DNA from: Pseudomonas sp. F(2018)
Lineage (GTDB): Bacteria > Pseudomonadota > Gammaproteobacteria > Pseudomonadales > Pseudomonadaceae
Direction: 5' to 3'
Length of the DNA: 64,000 nucleotides
NCBI RefSeq assembly: GCF_005508865.1
Contig: NZ_SCOM01000004.1
Coordinates: 1 to 64,000 of the forward strand
Position 1 is the stretch's first letter; the number at the start of each line of letters is the position of its first letter. Below, piece after piece: positions 26,345-34,137 of this stretch. Both the position numbers and the translations under genes were made by a program. The notes under the pieces were generated by a model. It was not told where the DNA came from and made no database searches. It saw only the letters and a list, made by a program, of their open reading frames with translations.

Positions 26345-26414
26345 TCAAATAGTTTGAATTGATCCATGGTCTTTCCTATAGTTTGTTCAAATAGTTTGAA
26401 ACAAGCTATTTGAG
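26345..26414. promoter_or_regulatory. Prophage switch region with three operator copies
   Basis: TCAAATAGTTTGAA occurs twice in direct orientation (26345-26358 and 26387-26400), and a third, inverted variant CAAGCTATTTGAG lies at 26403-26415. The motif is itself nearly palindromic. Located between the repressor and excisionase genes, these are most likely the repressor's binding sites controlling both directions. Confidence 0.8.
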
Positions 26415-26441
26415 GATCTTCCGGATTATAGGGCAAAGAAC

Positions 26442-26714
26442 ATGGAACAGTCTGGTGTAGTGGGGCTTTCGTTTGAGGGGAATCCCGAGCGCGTAACCGA
26501 TTTTCGTGACGCGCCGTTCTGCTCGCAGCAGGTCTTGGCTGAAATGATGGGCCTCGACCAGATCACTGAAGACGTAGTGCGGGGCTGGGTCGAAACCAAC
26601 ACCGTCCCGACCGTGAAAATCGGCCGCCGCCGCGTCATCAACCTCCATCGCATACGCCGCGATCTCGACCGGGGCAAAACCATCTTCTGCGCAGGGGACT
26701 ACGCAGATGAATGA
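26442..26714 (+). CDS. Excisionase-like protein (XisF type)
   Basis: A 90-residue MerR-like winged-helix DNA-binding protein: FCSQQVLAEMMGL, DVVRGWVETNTVPTVKIGRRRVINLHRIRRDL is the typical excisionase/AlpA arrangement of helix-turn-helix and wing. First gene of the rightward phage operon, directly after the operators. In Pf phages the equivalent both promotes excision and activates replication, so the same is inferred here. Confidence 0.8.
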   Translation: MEQSGVVGLSFEGNPERVTDFRDAPFCSQQVLAEMMGLDQITEDVVRGWVETNTVPTVKIGRRRVINLHRIRRDLDRGKTIFCAGDYADE

Positions 26715-27150
26715 GCGCACCTTTCCTCAGTTCAAGCTCCGCATGCCTCCGGTACTCCGCGCCCAGGTAAAGCAGGCCGCCCAAGCAGCCCGCCGTTCCC
26801 TGAACGCCGAACTCGTCTTCCGCCTGGAACAGAGCTTCGCCTCGGAGGTGCATGCCCATGAGCCTCAATCCATATCGCCGCGTCCCGCACGCCGAAACCT
26901 GCGACTGCTCTGTCTGCTGGTCCCGTCGCGTACCGGCTCCCGCGCTCTCCCAGTCCACACCCTGCGACCAATGCCGCCCCGCGTCTGTGGCCAAGGTCGA
27001 TGGAATCTGGAAGGCGAGACCGGCTTCCACCTGCGCGAAACACACGCCACCGCGCCGGCCCCCGAAGTACTGGAACGTTATTTACGACTCGGGCAATCCA
27101 ACGCCCTTCGTTCCAGTCCGCGAGCCGTTCGAGCTGGAGGGCTGAGCTAA
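26707..27150 (+). CDS. Arc/MetJ-type ribbon-helix-helix DNA-binding protein (C-terminal extent doubtful)
   Basis: The first 50 residues, FPQFKLRMPPVLRAQVKQAA..RRSLNAELVFRLEQSF, are a clear Arc-like ribbon-helix-helix domain. The remaining 95 residues overlap another gene in a different frame and look like non-coding shadow sequence (Arg/Pro-rich). The start overlaps the excisionase stop by 8 bp. Either the protein really is extended or an ancestral stop near 26860 has been lost. Confidence 0.6.
   Translation: MNERTFPQFKLRMPPVLRAQVKQAAQAARRSLNAELVFRLEQSFASEVHAHEPQSISPRPARRNLRLLCLLVPSRTGSRALPVHTLRPMPPRVCGQGRWNLEGETGFHLRETHATAPAPEVLERYLRLGQSNALRSSPRAVRAGGLS
26858..27145 (+). CDS. Small Cys-rich (zinc-ribbon-like) phage protein
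   Basis: A 95-residue protein beginning MSLNPYRRVPHAE. Cysteines occur in pairs, CDCSVC and CDQC, with a further Cys near residue 59, suggesting metal binding. GGAGG lies about nine bases before the ATG at 26858 (ATG 26852 is in frame but too close to it). It overlaps the Arc-like frame and is followed after 4 bp by the next gene. Function unknown. Confidence 0.6.
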   Translation: MSLNPYRRVPHAETCDCSVCWSRRVPAPALSQSTPCDQCRPASVAKVDGIWKARPASTCAKHTPPRRPPKYWNVIYDSGNPTPFVPVREPFELEG

Positions 27151-27419
27151 TGGCCGTCTCCTTCCGCCTCGGTCGCTATCTGGTTCTGCTGCTGGGTAAT
27201 TGGTCGGTCCCGCTGGTGATCGGCATCGCTCTCGGCGTCGGTCTTAGCACTTGGCAGCTCACCGAAGAGGCCGATCTGCTCGAAGAAATCTTCACCCGCT
27301 CTATGCAATCGGTGGTCGAGTCCTGCGAGGCCGCAACCGATCCACCGCCCGACAAGCCATCGCCAGCGGCGTCCGGGACTGGTCCACCAGTCGCGGGCGA
27401 CGGTGGCGACACGGGATGA
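27150..27419 (+). CDS. Small inovirus membrane protein
   Basis: An 89-residue protein with one transmembrane segment (about residues 10-30, VLLLGNWSVPLVIGIALGVGL), then a short acidic helix and a Pro/Gly-rich tail. Preceded by GGAGG. It lies before the ssDNA-binding gene, a position where Pf phages carry small uncharacterised proteins. Confidence 0.6.
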   Translation: MAVSFRLGRYLVLLLGNWSVPLVIGIALGVGLSTWQLTEEADLLEEIFTRSMQSVVESCEAATDPPPDKPSPAASGTGPPVAGDGGDTG

Positions 27420-27503
27420 CAAGGGCCGTGGCCCTTGGTGTTAACGCGACAACGGCCAGCGCATAGGCCGAGTTTTAAACCCCCGGCAAACCGAGAAACC
27501 CCT

Positions 27504-27530
27504 CGGGCGAAAAACTGAAAAGTTCGCCCG
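27504..27530. other. Hairpin in the gap before the ssDNA-binding gene
   Basis: CGGGCGAA and TTCGCCCG form a perfect 8-bp stem around an A-rich 11-base loop, in the 179-bp gap between 27419 and 27599. It could be an mRNA processing or attenuation site or part of a phage origin. Confidence 0.5.
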
Positions 27531-27598
27531 TGTGGACCCGCTCGGCCTGCTGAAAGGCAAACCGCGCAATCAGGCGCACCACAAGCGAGGCAATACAC

Positions 27599-27961
27599 AT
27601 GGCACGTTCCACTATGGAAGTCGTTTTCCTGGGCACCCAAAAGACCGAAATGGAAGGCGCGAAATACGTAAAGGTCTTCTACGGCGATGAGCCGGACGGC
27701 AAGACCGAACACGGCCTCTCCATCATCGGCATGGCCGTCGCCGACGATCACGCTGACGAGGTCTTCGCCGCTGGCGCTCACTTCGAGCCGCTGGAAACCG
27801 TCCGCATCACCTTCGAGGTGGATCGTGGCGGCCAGAACAAGGGCAAAAATCTCGCCCTGCACATCGAGTCGGCCAAGCCCCGCGCTGCCACTCAAGCCAA
27901 CCCACAAACCCCGGCCAGCAAACCGGCCGCCACCCCCAACAAGCCTGACGCTCAGGCCTAA
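27599..27961 (+). CDS. Phage single-stranded DNA-binding protein (gpV-like)
   Basis: A 120-residue protein with a compact beta-rich N-terminal part (about 1-85) matching the size and position of Pf gpV, and a Pro/Ala/Lys-rich disordered tail (about 92-120). gpV coats the single-stranded genome before assembly and switches replication towards packaging. The pattern MEVVFLGTQKTEMEGAKYVKVF opens the fold. Confidence 0.8.
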   Translation: MARSTMEVVFLGTQKTEMEGAKYVKVFYGDEPDGKTEHGLSIIGMAVADDHADEVFAAGAHFEPLETVRITFEVDRGGQNKGKNLALHIESAKPRAATQANPQTPASKPAATPNKPDAQA

Positions 27962-27976
27962 CGGGAGGGGCGGGCC

Positions 27977-28162
27977 GTGCTGATCCATGACCGTGTTCTC
28001 TGTGACGAGTGCCTGTGCGTCATGGGCCAGCTGCATCACCAGCCCGCCTCGCAATCGGACTTCCTGGCCGACCACGGGACTGCGCCGCATTACGCGCAGT
28101 GCCCGGACTGCCAGCAGTCCTGCGAGCCCTCCGAGCCTGCGGCCCTGGAGCAGCTCGCATGA
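27977..28162 (+). CDS. Small Cys-rich phage protein
   Basis: A 61-residue protein starting at GTG after a GGGAGGGG ribosome-binding site. CDECLC and CPDCQQSC form a likely zinc ribbon. Its stop overlaps the next ATG (ATGA). Role unknown; similar tiny Cys-rich proteins occur in Pf-type phages. Confidence 0.6.
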   Translation: MLIHDRVLCDECLCVMGQLHHQPASQSDFLADHGTAPHYAQCPDCQQSCEPSEPAALEQLA

Positions 28163-28374
28163 ATTTCATCGCCTGTGATGGGGATTGGTCGGTCGGTGCC
28201 GCTGGAGAGATTCAGTGCGCCGGTCAGCTGGTGGCCATCACTGGCGAAGAAATCCGGGAGGAAATCTCTCCCGGCCTTACCGACGAGGAAGCCCAGCTCC
28301 TGCTCGACGCGTCCATCGGCCTGTTCGCGCTGGTGTTCGTGTTCCTTGTCTTTCGCAAAGCAATCACGAGGTAA
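28159..28374 (+). CDS. Small inovirus membrane/coat-associated protein
   Basis: A 71-residue protein: an N-terminal soluble part with two Cys (FIACDGDWSVGAAGEIQCAG) and one transmembrane helix near the C-terminus (LLLDASIGLFALVFVFLVFRKAI). Located just before the major coat gene. Candidate minor virion or assembly component. Confidence 0.65.
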   Translation: MNFIACDGDWSVGAAGEIQCAGQLVAITGEEIREEISPGLTDEEAQLLLDASIGLFALVFVFLVFRKAITR

Positions 28375-28379
28375 CTCCC

Positions 28380-28592
28380 ATGCAAGTACGTAACACCCTG
28401 CGCAAGTTCGGCACCGTCCTCGGTGCTTCCGCTGTCATCGGCGCCACCAGCATCGGCCAGGCCTATGCCGACGCCGCTGCAGCCGCCACCAAGATCACTG
28501 GTGCTGAAGCCGATGTGGAAACCATCGGCTATGCCGCCCTGGGTCTGGTCGTGGTGGCGGCGCTGTTCAAGTACATGCGTCGCGCCGTGTAA
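28380..28592 (+). CDS. Major coat protein (pVIII/CoaB-like)
   Basis: A 70-residue precursor with a signal sequence ending SIGQAYA (residue 30). The mature part of about 40 residues begins DAAAAATKITGAEADVE, followed by one helix YAALGLVVVAALF and a basic tail KYMRRAV. This amphipathic-hydrophobic-basic order is the hallmark of filamentous phage major coat proteins. A strong terminator follows immediately. Confidence 0.9.
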   Translation: MQVRNTLRKFGTVLGASAVIGATSIGQAYADAAAAATKITGAEADVETIGYAALGLVVVAALFKYMRRAV

Positions 28593-28597
28593 GGCAA

Positions 28598-28624
28598 CAA
28601 ACCCCGCTTCGGCGGGGTTTTCCC
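28598..28624 (+). terminator. Terminator after the major coat gene
   Basis: AACCCCGC-TTCG-GCGGGGTT followed by TTCCC. As in other filamentous phages it would set high coat-gene expression apart from the downstream low-level genes. Confidence 0.85.
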
Positions 28625-28631
28625 TTTCGCC

Positions 28632-28706
28632 ATGCACATCGACCCCAACACCTTCTATCTCGTCATCGTGACCCTGGCGTTTGCCGCCTTGCTGCTGCGC
28701 CTGTGA
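28632..28706 (+). CDS. 24-residue hydrophobic protein, candidate pVII/pIX-like minor coat
   Basis: MHIDPNTFYLVIVTLAFAALLLRL: a short N-terminal polar segment and a single membrane helix. It lies between the major coat terminator and the pIII-like gene, where filamentous phages keep tiny tip proteins. Its stop overlaps the next gene's possible GTG start. Confidence 0.55.
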   Translation: MHIDPNTFYLVIVTLAFAALLLRL

Positions 28707-28714
28707 GGCCCTGC

Positions 28715-30184
28715 ATGCAACGTCTGCTGATCTGTCTCGTCCTTCTCTGTACCGCGCTGAATGCCCAAGCGGCGCGAATGTGGGTTGGCAAAAATAGCCT
28801 GCACGCCACTGCCGAAGCGGCCTGTCTGTCCCGCAAGTCCGATCTGCATCAGGGCACCTTGCGCGTCACTGTGCGCACCTGGGCACCCAACGGGGCGGAT
28901 GCTGTGTGCTCGTGGACGCACGGTACCGGCTCGGCGTTCACTGTTGGCGTGACAGGCCAGTGCGAGGCTGGTCAGACTGCATTGACTCCCACCTCAACCA
29001 ACTCCGCATTGTGCGGCTGCCCAGAAGGTAGCCCGATGCTGGAGAACGGCACCTGCGGCCCCAAGGAAGACCCCTGCGAGTCTTCGGCAGGCAGTTTCTA
29101 CAGTCACGAACACCGTATTGGTGGCCTGGGCGGTGGCGCCCGTACTGAGCCACCCGGCAGCATCTGCAATGGCTCCTGCCAGTACTCCTTCGATTTCGAG
29201 GTGCAGAAGTGCTATCGCTTCGTCGACAACACCGACAAGGACGGCGCTTATTGCACGTACCGCTACAAGGGCAGCGGTATCTCCTGCACCGCTGACAACC
29301 CTGAGCCCGGCAATCCGTTTGATCAAACGCCGTCGAAACCGCCTAGCGATACCACCCCGACGCAGAACAACGAGAGCGGCTGCACCGAGTGGACCGCCAC
29401 GTCCGACGGCACCGGCACCCGCACCTGTACTTCCTCTTCCAGCTCCACCAACCCCGGCAAGATGGATTGTGGCTCCGGTGGCTCGACGGTGGGCTGTACC
29501 TCGGGCAATCCGGCGCCTGCGCACAGCGAAACCAACACCACCGAGACGCAAACCAAGACCACCAATCCGGATGGCTCGACCAGTACCACCAGCCAGAGCG
29601 ACACCACGAAGATCGACTGCAAGGGCACCAGTCCGTGCACCACTACCGGTAAGAGTGAAACCAAAACCTCGGGCACCAACGCCGATGGCTCTCCGGGCAA
29701 CGAGTCCAGCACCTGCACCGGTGCGGGATGCACGCCTCAGGATGGCAACGAGGAAGAGGAAGACGAAGAAGAGGTGCCTCGCGAGGCATCAGTGGGCGAC
29801 TGTGAGAGCAACTCTTTCGCTTGTGCCGGTGACGCCATCGACTGCGCCGTCCTGCGCGAGCAGCACAAACAAACCTGCTTTGCCGAAGAACAGGCCGACT
29901 TCCCGAACAAGCGCAACGACATCGAATCGCTCTTCGAAGGCGATGACTTCGAGCTGAAGGAAGGCGAGATCTCGGCCCCCAGCATCATCAGCGGCGCTAC
30001 CCGCTTTCTCCCCGCCGGCTGCCCACCACCGGAAACGGTCTCCCTGTCACTGGGCAGCGGCCACAACCTCGAATTTCGCTACGAGCCGTTCTGCCGGCTG
30101 GCGACGGATTTGTCTTGGATGATCGTCGCGGTCGCGAGCATCTGGGCTGCCATCTACGTCGGCCGCGCCTTTGGAGGTGAGTGA
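28715..30184 (+). CDS. pIII-like adsorption protein (CoaA-like)
   Basis: About 489 residues: signal peptide MQRLLICLVLLCTALNAQA, a Cys-rich N-terminal domain, a long Ser/Thr/Gly-rich linker (about 190-340, with repeated TTTKT-like stretches), a second Cys-containing acidic domain, and a C-terminal membrane anchor LSWMIVAVASIWAAIYVG. This architecture is that of the pilus-binding tip protein. ATG 28715 is preferred over GTG 28703 because the signal peptide then starts properly. Confidence 0.85.
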   Translation: MQRLLICLVLLCTALNAQAARMWVGKNSLHATAEAACLSRKSDLHQGTLRVTVRTWAPNGADAVCSWTHGTGSAFTVGVTGQCEAGQTALTPTSTNSALCGCPEGSPMLENGTCGPKEDPCESSAGSFYSHEHRIGGLGGGARTEPPGSICNGSCQYSFDFEVQKCYRFVDNTDKDGAYCTYRYKGSGISCTADNPEPGNPFDQTPSKPPSDTTPTQNNESGCTEWTATSDGTGTRTCTSSSSSTNPGKMDCGSGGSTVGCTSGNPAPAHSETNTTETQTKTTNPDGSTSTTSQSDTTKIDCKGTSPCTTTGKSETKTSGTNADGSPGNESSTCTGAGCTPQDGNEEEEDEEEVPREASVGDCESNSFACAGDAIDCAVLREQHKQTCFAEEQADFPNKRNDIESLFEGDDFELKEGEISAPSIISGATRFLPAGCPPPETVSLSLGSGHNLEFRYEPFCRLATDLSWMIVAVASIWAAIYVGRAFGGE

Positions 30185-30498
30185 TGCATTTCTTCTACCT
30201 GGCGCAGCTGTTCCTGATCATCGTTGTCCCGCTGATCAAAACCGCTCTGCGAGCCTTGGGCATCGGCGTGGTTGCCTATGTCGGCATCAACCTCGTCATC
30301 GACGAAGCCAAGGACTACGCCATCGCCAACCTCGGCAACATGGCCCAGTCACTGCAAATGATCCTTGGCCTCGCCAAATTCGATGTCGCGGTGAATATCT
30401 ACTTCGCCGCCATCGTTACCCGGCTGACCCTCAACGGCATTGATCGCATCGCTGATCGCCGTACCAAGCTCCAGCACAACACCACCTTCACGGCCTGA
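30184..30498 (+). CDS. DUF2523-type minor coat protein (pVI-like)
   Basis: A 104-residue membrane protein with hydrophobic segments FFYLAQLFLIIVVPLIK, LGIGVVAYVGINLVI and a C-terminal amphipathic stretch. DUF2523 proteins sit between pIII and Zot in inoviruses and probably correspond to pVI. The ATG overlaps the previous stop codon (TGATG). Confidence 0.8.
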   Translation: MHFFYLAQLFLIIVVPLIKTALRALGIGVVAYVGINLVIDEAKDYAIANLGNMAQSLQMILGLAKFDVAVNIYFAAIVTRLTLNGIDRIADRRTKLQHNTTFTA

Positions 30499-30500
30499 TC

Positions 30501-31685
30501 ATGCTCTATATCCGCACGGGCCTGCAGGGCCATGGCAAGACCCTCAACACCATCAAGGAAGTGGATACCAAGGCCAAGGCCGAGGGCCGCACCGTCTACT
30601 TCCACAACGTCACCGACCTCGACCCGAGCAGGCTGCAGGCCGAGTGGTATCCCTTCGAAGATCCGCTTAAGTGGTTCGAGCTGCCGGATAACGCCCTGAT
30701 CGTGGTGGACGAGGCGCAGGGCTGGTTCGGGGTACGTGATCCGCGCAAGGAAGTCCCTGAGCACATCAGCCGCTTCGAGATCATGCGCAAGCAAGGTCAC
30801 GAAGTGCACTTGATCACCCAGGACCCGCGATTTATCGACGTGCATGCCCGGCGCCTGTGCAACAAACACATCCACTACTGGCGAATCTTTGGCAGCAGCA
30901 AGGTCTCTCGGTACGAGATTGAGCGGGTCTACAACGACGTCGAAAAAATCAACGGCTGCAAGGATGCGAGTCGCACCATCATCGGCCTCGATAAACGCTA
31001 CTTCGGTGTCTACAGCAGCGCCAAGGCCGCGCATCACTTCAAGTTCAAACCTTCGAAGAAGCTCGTCTTCCTGCTTTTGGCCGCTGGTATCGGTTTGTTC
31101 TGCGCCTGGCGCGCCTACGCCCTGATCTGGGGGCAGGAGTCACCTGATGCGCCCAGCGATGCGCCCGCCAAGGAACAAGCCGGCAACCCGGTCACGGACA
31201 TCGCCAAGTCGCTAATTCCTGGCGTGACTCCGGCTGAGACCAAGACCCTCACACCGGCCCAATACATCGCGCGGCATGTCCCCCGGGTGCCGAACCTGCC
31301 GGCCTCGGCTCCGGTGTATGACGATCTGACCAAGCCGCAGTCCTTCCCGCGGCTGTACTGCCTGTCCAGCACCGACCCCGATACATACGCCCGCAACTTC
31401 GCACGCATGCCGCACGCCATCGTCAACGGGAGGGAGACGGTGTGTCAGTGCTACACCCAACAGGCCACCAGAGTGCAAACCGACTTCGCCTTCTGCATGC
31501 AAACGGTGGAGTACGGCTACTTCGATCCTGCGATCCCCGATCGCTCGAAGAACGCTTTCGGGCAGCAGCAGATAGCGCCACGACAGAACCCGACACCGGC
31601 CAATGCATCACCGCAACAATCACCTACACAGCCCAAGGCGAGCACTACGGTCGCGGACTACGAAAAGGGGCGTTCTCAGTGGTGA
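30501..31685 (+). CDS. Zot-family assembly ATPase (pI-like)
   Basis: A 394-residue inner-membrane ATPase that drives phage extrusion. Walker A GLQGHGKT (7-14), Walker B ALIVVDEAQ (65-73), then a single transmembrane helix (about 188-206, LVFLLLAAGIGLFCAW) and a periplasmic domain with Cys pairs (LYCLSS, CQCYTQQ) and a Pro/Gln-rich tail. The name comes from Vibrio zonula occludens toxin; here the role is phage assembly. Confidence 0.93.
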   Translation: MLYIRTGLQGHGKTLNTIKEVDTKAKAEGRTVYFHNVTDLDPSRLQAEWYPFEDPLKWFELPDNALIVVDEAQGWFGVRDPRKEVPEHISRFEIMRKQGHEVHLITQDPRFIDVHARRLCNKHIHYWRIFGSSKVSRYEIERVYNDVEKINGCKDASRTIIGLDKRYFGVYSSAKAAHHFKFKPSKKLVFLLLAAGIGLFCAWRAYALIWGQESPDAPSDAPAKEQAGNPVTDIAKSLIPGVTPAETKTLTPAQYIARHVPRVPNLPASAPVYDDLTKPQSFPRLYCLSSTDPDTYARNFARMPHAIVNGRETVCQCYTQQATRVQTDFAFCMQTVEYGYFDPAIPDRSKNAFGQQQIAPRQNPTPANASPQQSPTQPKASTTVADYEKGRSQW

Positions 31686-31691
31686 AGACCA

Positions 31692-31758
31692 GTCCCGCGC
31701 GCGGAGCTTTTTGCGCCAGCGCGAGCCGGCGAGCGCGGCGCAAAAGCACGCGCGGGAC
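31692..31758. other. Large nested hairpin between zot and rep, candidate phage origin or packaging signal
   Basis: Outer arms GTCCCGCGCG (31692-31701) and CGCGCGGGAC (31749-31758) are perfectly complementary. Inner arms TTTTGCGCC (31709-31717) and GGCGCAAAA (31737-31745) are too. The core between them is GC-rich and also self-complementary. No T-run follows, so it is not a simple terminator. Confidence 0.7.
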
Positions 31759-31822
31759 GACCCTGTAACACGTCAGATAAACCAATAAACAGAACCCGGT
31801 AAAACCTGGTTAATGGGGAAAA

Positions 31823-33103
31823 ATGAAAGCGAAGGACTTCCACCGCATCGATATCGAAACCGGCACTGAGAATCCAGAGAGCCGGCTTTTCGTTGATCCC
31901 AACAAGGTTGGCTTCATCGACCTGAACCACATCCGCTTGCTGCGTTGTGGTGTCGATACGGTCCGCCAGCTTTATCGCGGGCTGATCCGCCCGGAAATCA
32001 TGGCGCTGTTCGAGAACCCAGGCACCCTGGTTAATTTCGCGGGTGAGCGCTGGCATTCCGGCCGTGTCGGCAAGGACTCCGGTTACCAGTACAAGCTCCA
32101 GAATGCCGACCTGGGCTTCGTCCTACTGGTGAAGAACTTCAACGCCAAGCTCGACGCCATCGGCCCACACCTCAAGATTGAGGTGTCTCCCCATGCCATC
32201 GACAACCTGAGCCCCGAGCGCCTGCAACAGCGCCTCGACCACTATGCCGGCCACGTACTGACCAACGTCGAGCGCAATCAGTGCGCGGTGCATCTGGCCC
32301 TAGATGTACAGGGCTGGGAACCGCCCGTGGATCTGGTAGCGCGCATGCACTGCCGCGCGCGCAATCATCGCGACATCTCGGGCATCAATGAGATCTCTTG
32401 GGCTACCAAGTCCAGCGTCTACGGGCGTGGGGAAACCTCCATGTTCGGCTCTGCTGGTGGCATTCAGCTGTGTATCTACAACAAGACCGAGCAGGCCCGC
32501 GCCACTGACAAGCTCGACTACTGGGAAACCGTCTGGAGGCGTCGCGATAGCTTCGACGAGGGCGATCCGCAGAACTACAACCCTGAGCAAGCCGTGTGGC
32601 GCGTCGAGCTTCGCTACCACCACTCCATCATCCAGCAATTCGCCTCCGGTTCCATGGATGTGCGCACCGGCGCCCTGGTCCAAACAGACTCCTTCGCCGC
32701 CTTTGCGGGTCATCTGGACGGCCTGTGGCGCTATGGTCTGGGCCAATTCAAGCTGCTGATCCGTCCCGGCTACTTTGATCCGGCATGGACCCTGATGCGG
32801 GATGATGTGAGCGTGGATCTGCCGGTGGATTCGCTGCTCGACGAGACCAACTACAAGCGTCACTACAAGACCGCCCGAGGCTTCTCCGGTAAGAACGTCG
32901 AGCTCTTCCTGGGTAACTTCGTCAGCCTGTTGGCAAGGGAAAGGGTAGGGGCAAAAAAGGGCTTCCAGCGCCTCAAGGAATGGGAGTGCTGGCCAGTCAT
33001 TCGCGATCACTACGCCGCTAAGGAAATGTCGGAGCGGGATCTATACATGCATATCCGCGACCTACTCGAAGAGCGCCACGTTCGGTGGGGAAGGGCAGTA
33101 TGA
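31823..33103 (+). CDS. Phage replication initiation protein (Rep_trans/gpII-like)
   Basis: A 426-residue protein of the replication-initiation-factor family that nicks the phage origin for rolling-circle replication. It carries conserved family stretches such as NQCAVHLALDVQGW, GETSMFGSAGGIQLCIYNKTEQA and VWRVELRYHH. GGGGAAAA precedes the ATG. The integrase ATG overlaps its stop codon (ATGA). Confidence 0.85.
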   Translation: MKAKDFHRIDIETGTENPESRLFVDPNKVGFIDLNHIRLLRCGVDTVRQLYRGLIRPEIMALFENPGTLVNFAGERWHSGRVGKDSGYQYKLQNADLGFVLLVKNFNAKLDAIGPHLKIEVSPHAIDNLSPERLQQRLDHYAGHVLTNVERNQCAVHLALDVQGWEPPVDLVARMHCRARNHRDISGINEISWATKSSVYGRGETSMFGSAGGIQLCIYNKTEQARATDKLDYWETVWRRRDSFDEGDPQNYNPEQAVWRVELRYHHSIIQQFASGSMDVRTGALVQTDSFAAFAGHLDGLWRYGLGQFKLLIRPGYFDPAWTLMRDDVSVDLPVDSLLDETNYKRHYKTARGFSGKNVELFLGNFVSLLARERVGAKKGFQRLKEWECWPVIRDHYAAKEMSERDLYMHIRDLLEERHVRWGRAV

Positions 33104-34134
33104 CCGTTCGCAAAGACGGCAAAACGTGGACGGCTGACTTCTATGAGAATGGCCGTTCCGGTCGACGTATTCGCAAGAAAGGCTTCTTCACCAAAGCCGC
33201 CGCCCAGCGCTACGAGCAGGATTATTTCGCCTCGCTCAGCCAGACCGGCCGTCCCCATGATGATCGCCTCTCGGATCTGGTTAAGGTCTGGCATTCCCTG
33301 CACGGCTGCTCTCTCAAGGATGAGAAAAATCGCCTTGCGCGGACCCTGGCTACCGCTGAGCGCTTGGGCGACCCGCGAGCCTCCGAGTTCGATGCTTTGG
33401 CCTGGGCACGATACAGGCAGCGCCGGCTAACCGAAGTTACGCCGCATACGGTCAACCACGAGCAGCGCTATCTGTCGGCAGTGTTCTCCGAATTGATCCG
33501 GCTCGGTGCCTGGGTCGGTAATAACCCGCTGGCCAAGGTCCGCCAGATCAAGACCGACCAGACCGAGCTGACATTTCTCACCCTGGATCAGGTCGGGCGC
33601 CTGCTGGATGAGTGCCGCAAATCCACGAACAACCACACCTATCCGGTTGCCCTGATCTGCTTGGCCACCGGTGCCCGCTGGGATGAAGCCGAGTCCCTGC
33701 AACGGTCCGCCATCTTTGGTGGAAAGGCTCACTTCCACCGGACGAAGAATCGCCAGTCGCGGTCTGTACCGATCCCGAAAGAAGTCGAGGAAATCGCCAT
33801 CAGGTTGGGTATGCCTGGGAGTGGTCGGCTATTCATGTCGTGCCGAGCGGCATTCCGCTGCGCGTATCTGCGTTGTGGCTTCGACACTCCTGGGCAGATG
33901 ACTCATATCCTTCGCCACACCTTCGCCAGTCACTACATGATGGCGGGCGGCGACATCCTCAGCCTACAGCGCATTCTGGGCCATTCCTCGATCACCATGA
34001 CCATGCGCTATGCACACCTGTCACCGGATCATCTGGAGTCCGCATTGCGTTTTTCGCCGCTGGCTCAGGCTGGATATGTGCCGTTGACGGCACCGTCAAT
34101 GGAGCGTAGATTAACGCTTAACGTTAAGGATTAA
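33100..34134 (+). CDS. Tyrosine-family site-specific integrase
   Basis: A 344-residue recombinase. Catalytic residues seen: R193 (LATGARWDEAESL), K216 (HRTKNRQSR), H269-R272 (MTHILRHTFASH), H295 (LGHSSITM) and Y304 (MRYAHLSP). N-terminal SAM-like core-binding domain about 50-140. Start chosen at the ATGA overlap with rep. It lies towards the tRNA-Met side, consistent with integration in the 3' end of that tRNA gene. The HigB toxin gene starts only 3 bases after its stop. Confidence 0.95.
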   Translation: MTVRKDGKTWTADFYENGRSGRRIRKKGFFTKAAAQRYEQDYFASLSQTGRPHDDRLSDLVKVWHSLHGCSLKDEKNRLARTLATAERLGDPRASEFDALAWARYRQRRLTEVTPHTVNHEQRYLSAVFSELIRLGAWVGNNPLAKVRQIKTDQTELTFLTLDQVGRLLDECRKSTNNHTYPVALICLATGARWDEAESLQRSAIFGGKAHFHRTKNRQSRSVPIPKEVEEIAIRLGMPGSGRLFMSCRAAFRCAYLRCGFDTPGQMTHILRHTFASHYMMAGGDILSLQRILGHSSITMTMRYAHLSPDHLESALRFSPLAQAGYVPLTAPSMERRLTLNVKD

Positions 34135-34137
34135 TCG

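Larger units (their letters stand above)
26054..34134 (+). mobile_element. Pf-like filamentous (inovirus) prophage
   Basis: Gene order repressor (minus), excisionase, small DNA-binding proteins, ssDNA-binding protein, small membrane proteins, major coat, tiny coat protein, pIII-like, pVI-like, Zot/pI, Rep and tyrosine integrase is the Pf inovirus order. All structural genes look intact. There is no pIV secretin gene, so export would rely on a host secretin. G+C is near that of the host, unlike the neighbouring methyltransferase cassette. Confidence 0.92.

Noticed and set aside
27977..28184. Alternative overlapping small frames in the coat region
   Set aside because: Arg/Pro/Ser-rich shadow frames without ribosome-binding sites; the chosen frames carry Cys motifs or membrane helices in the expected inovirus order.
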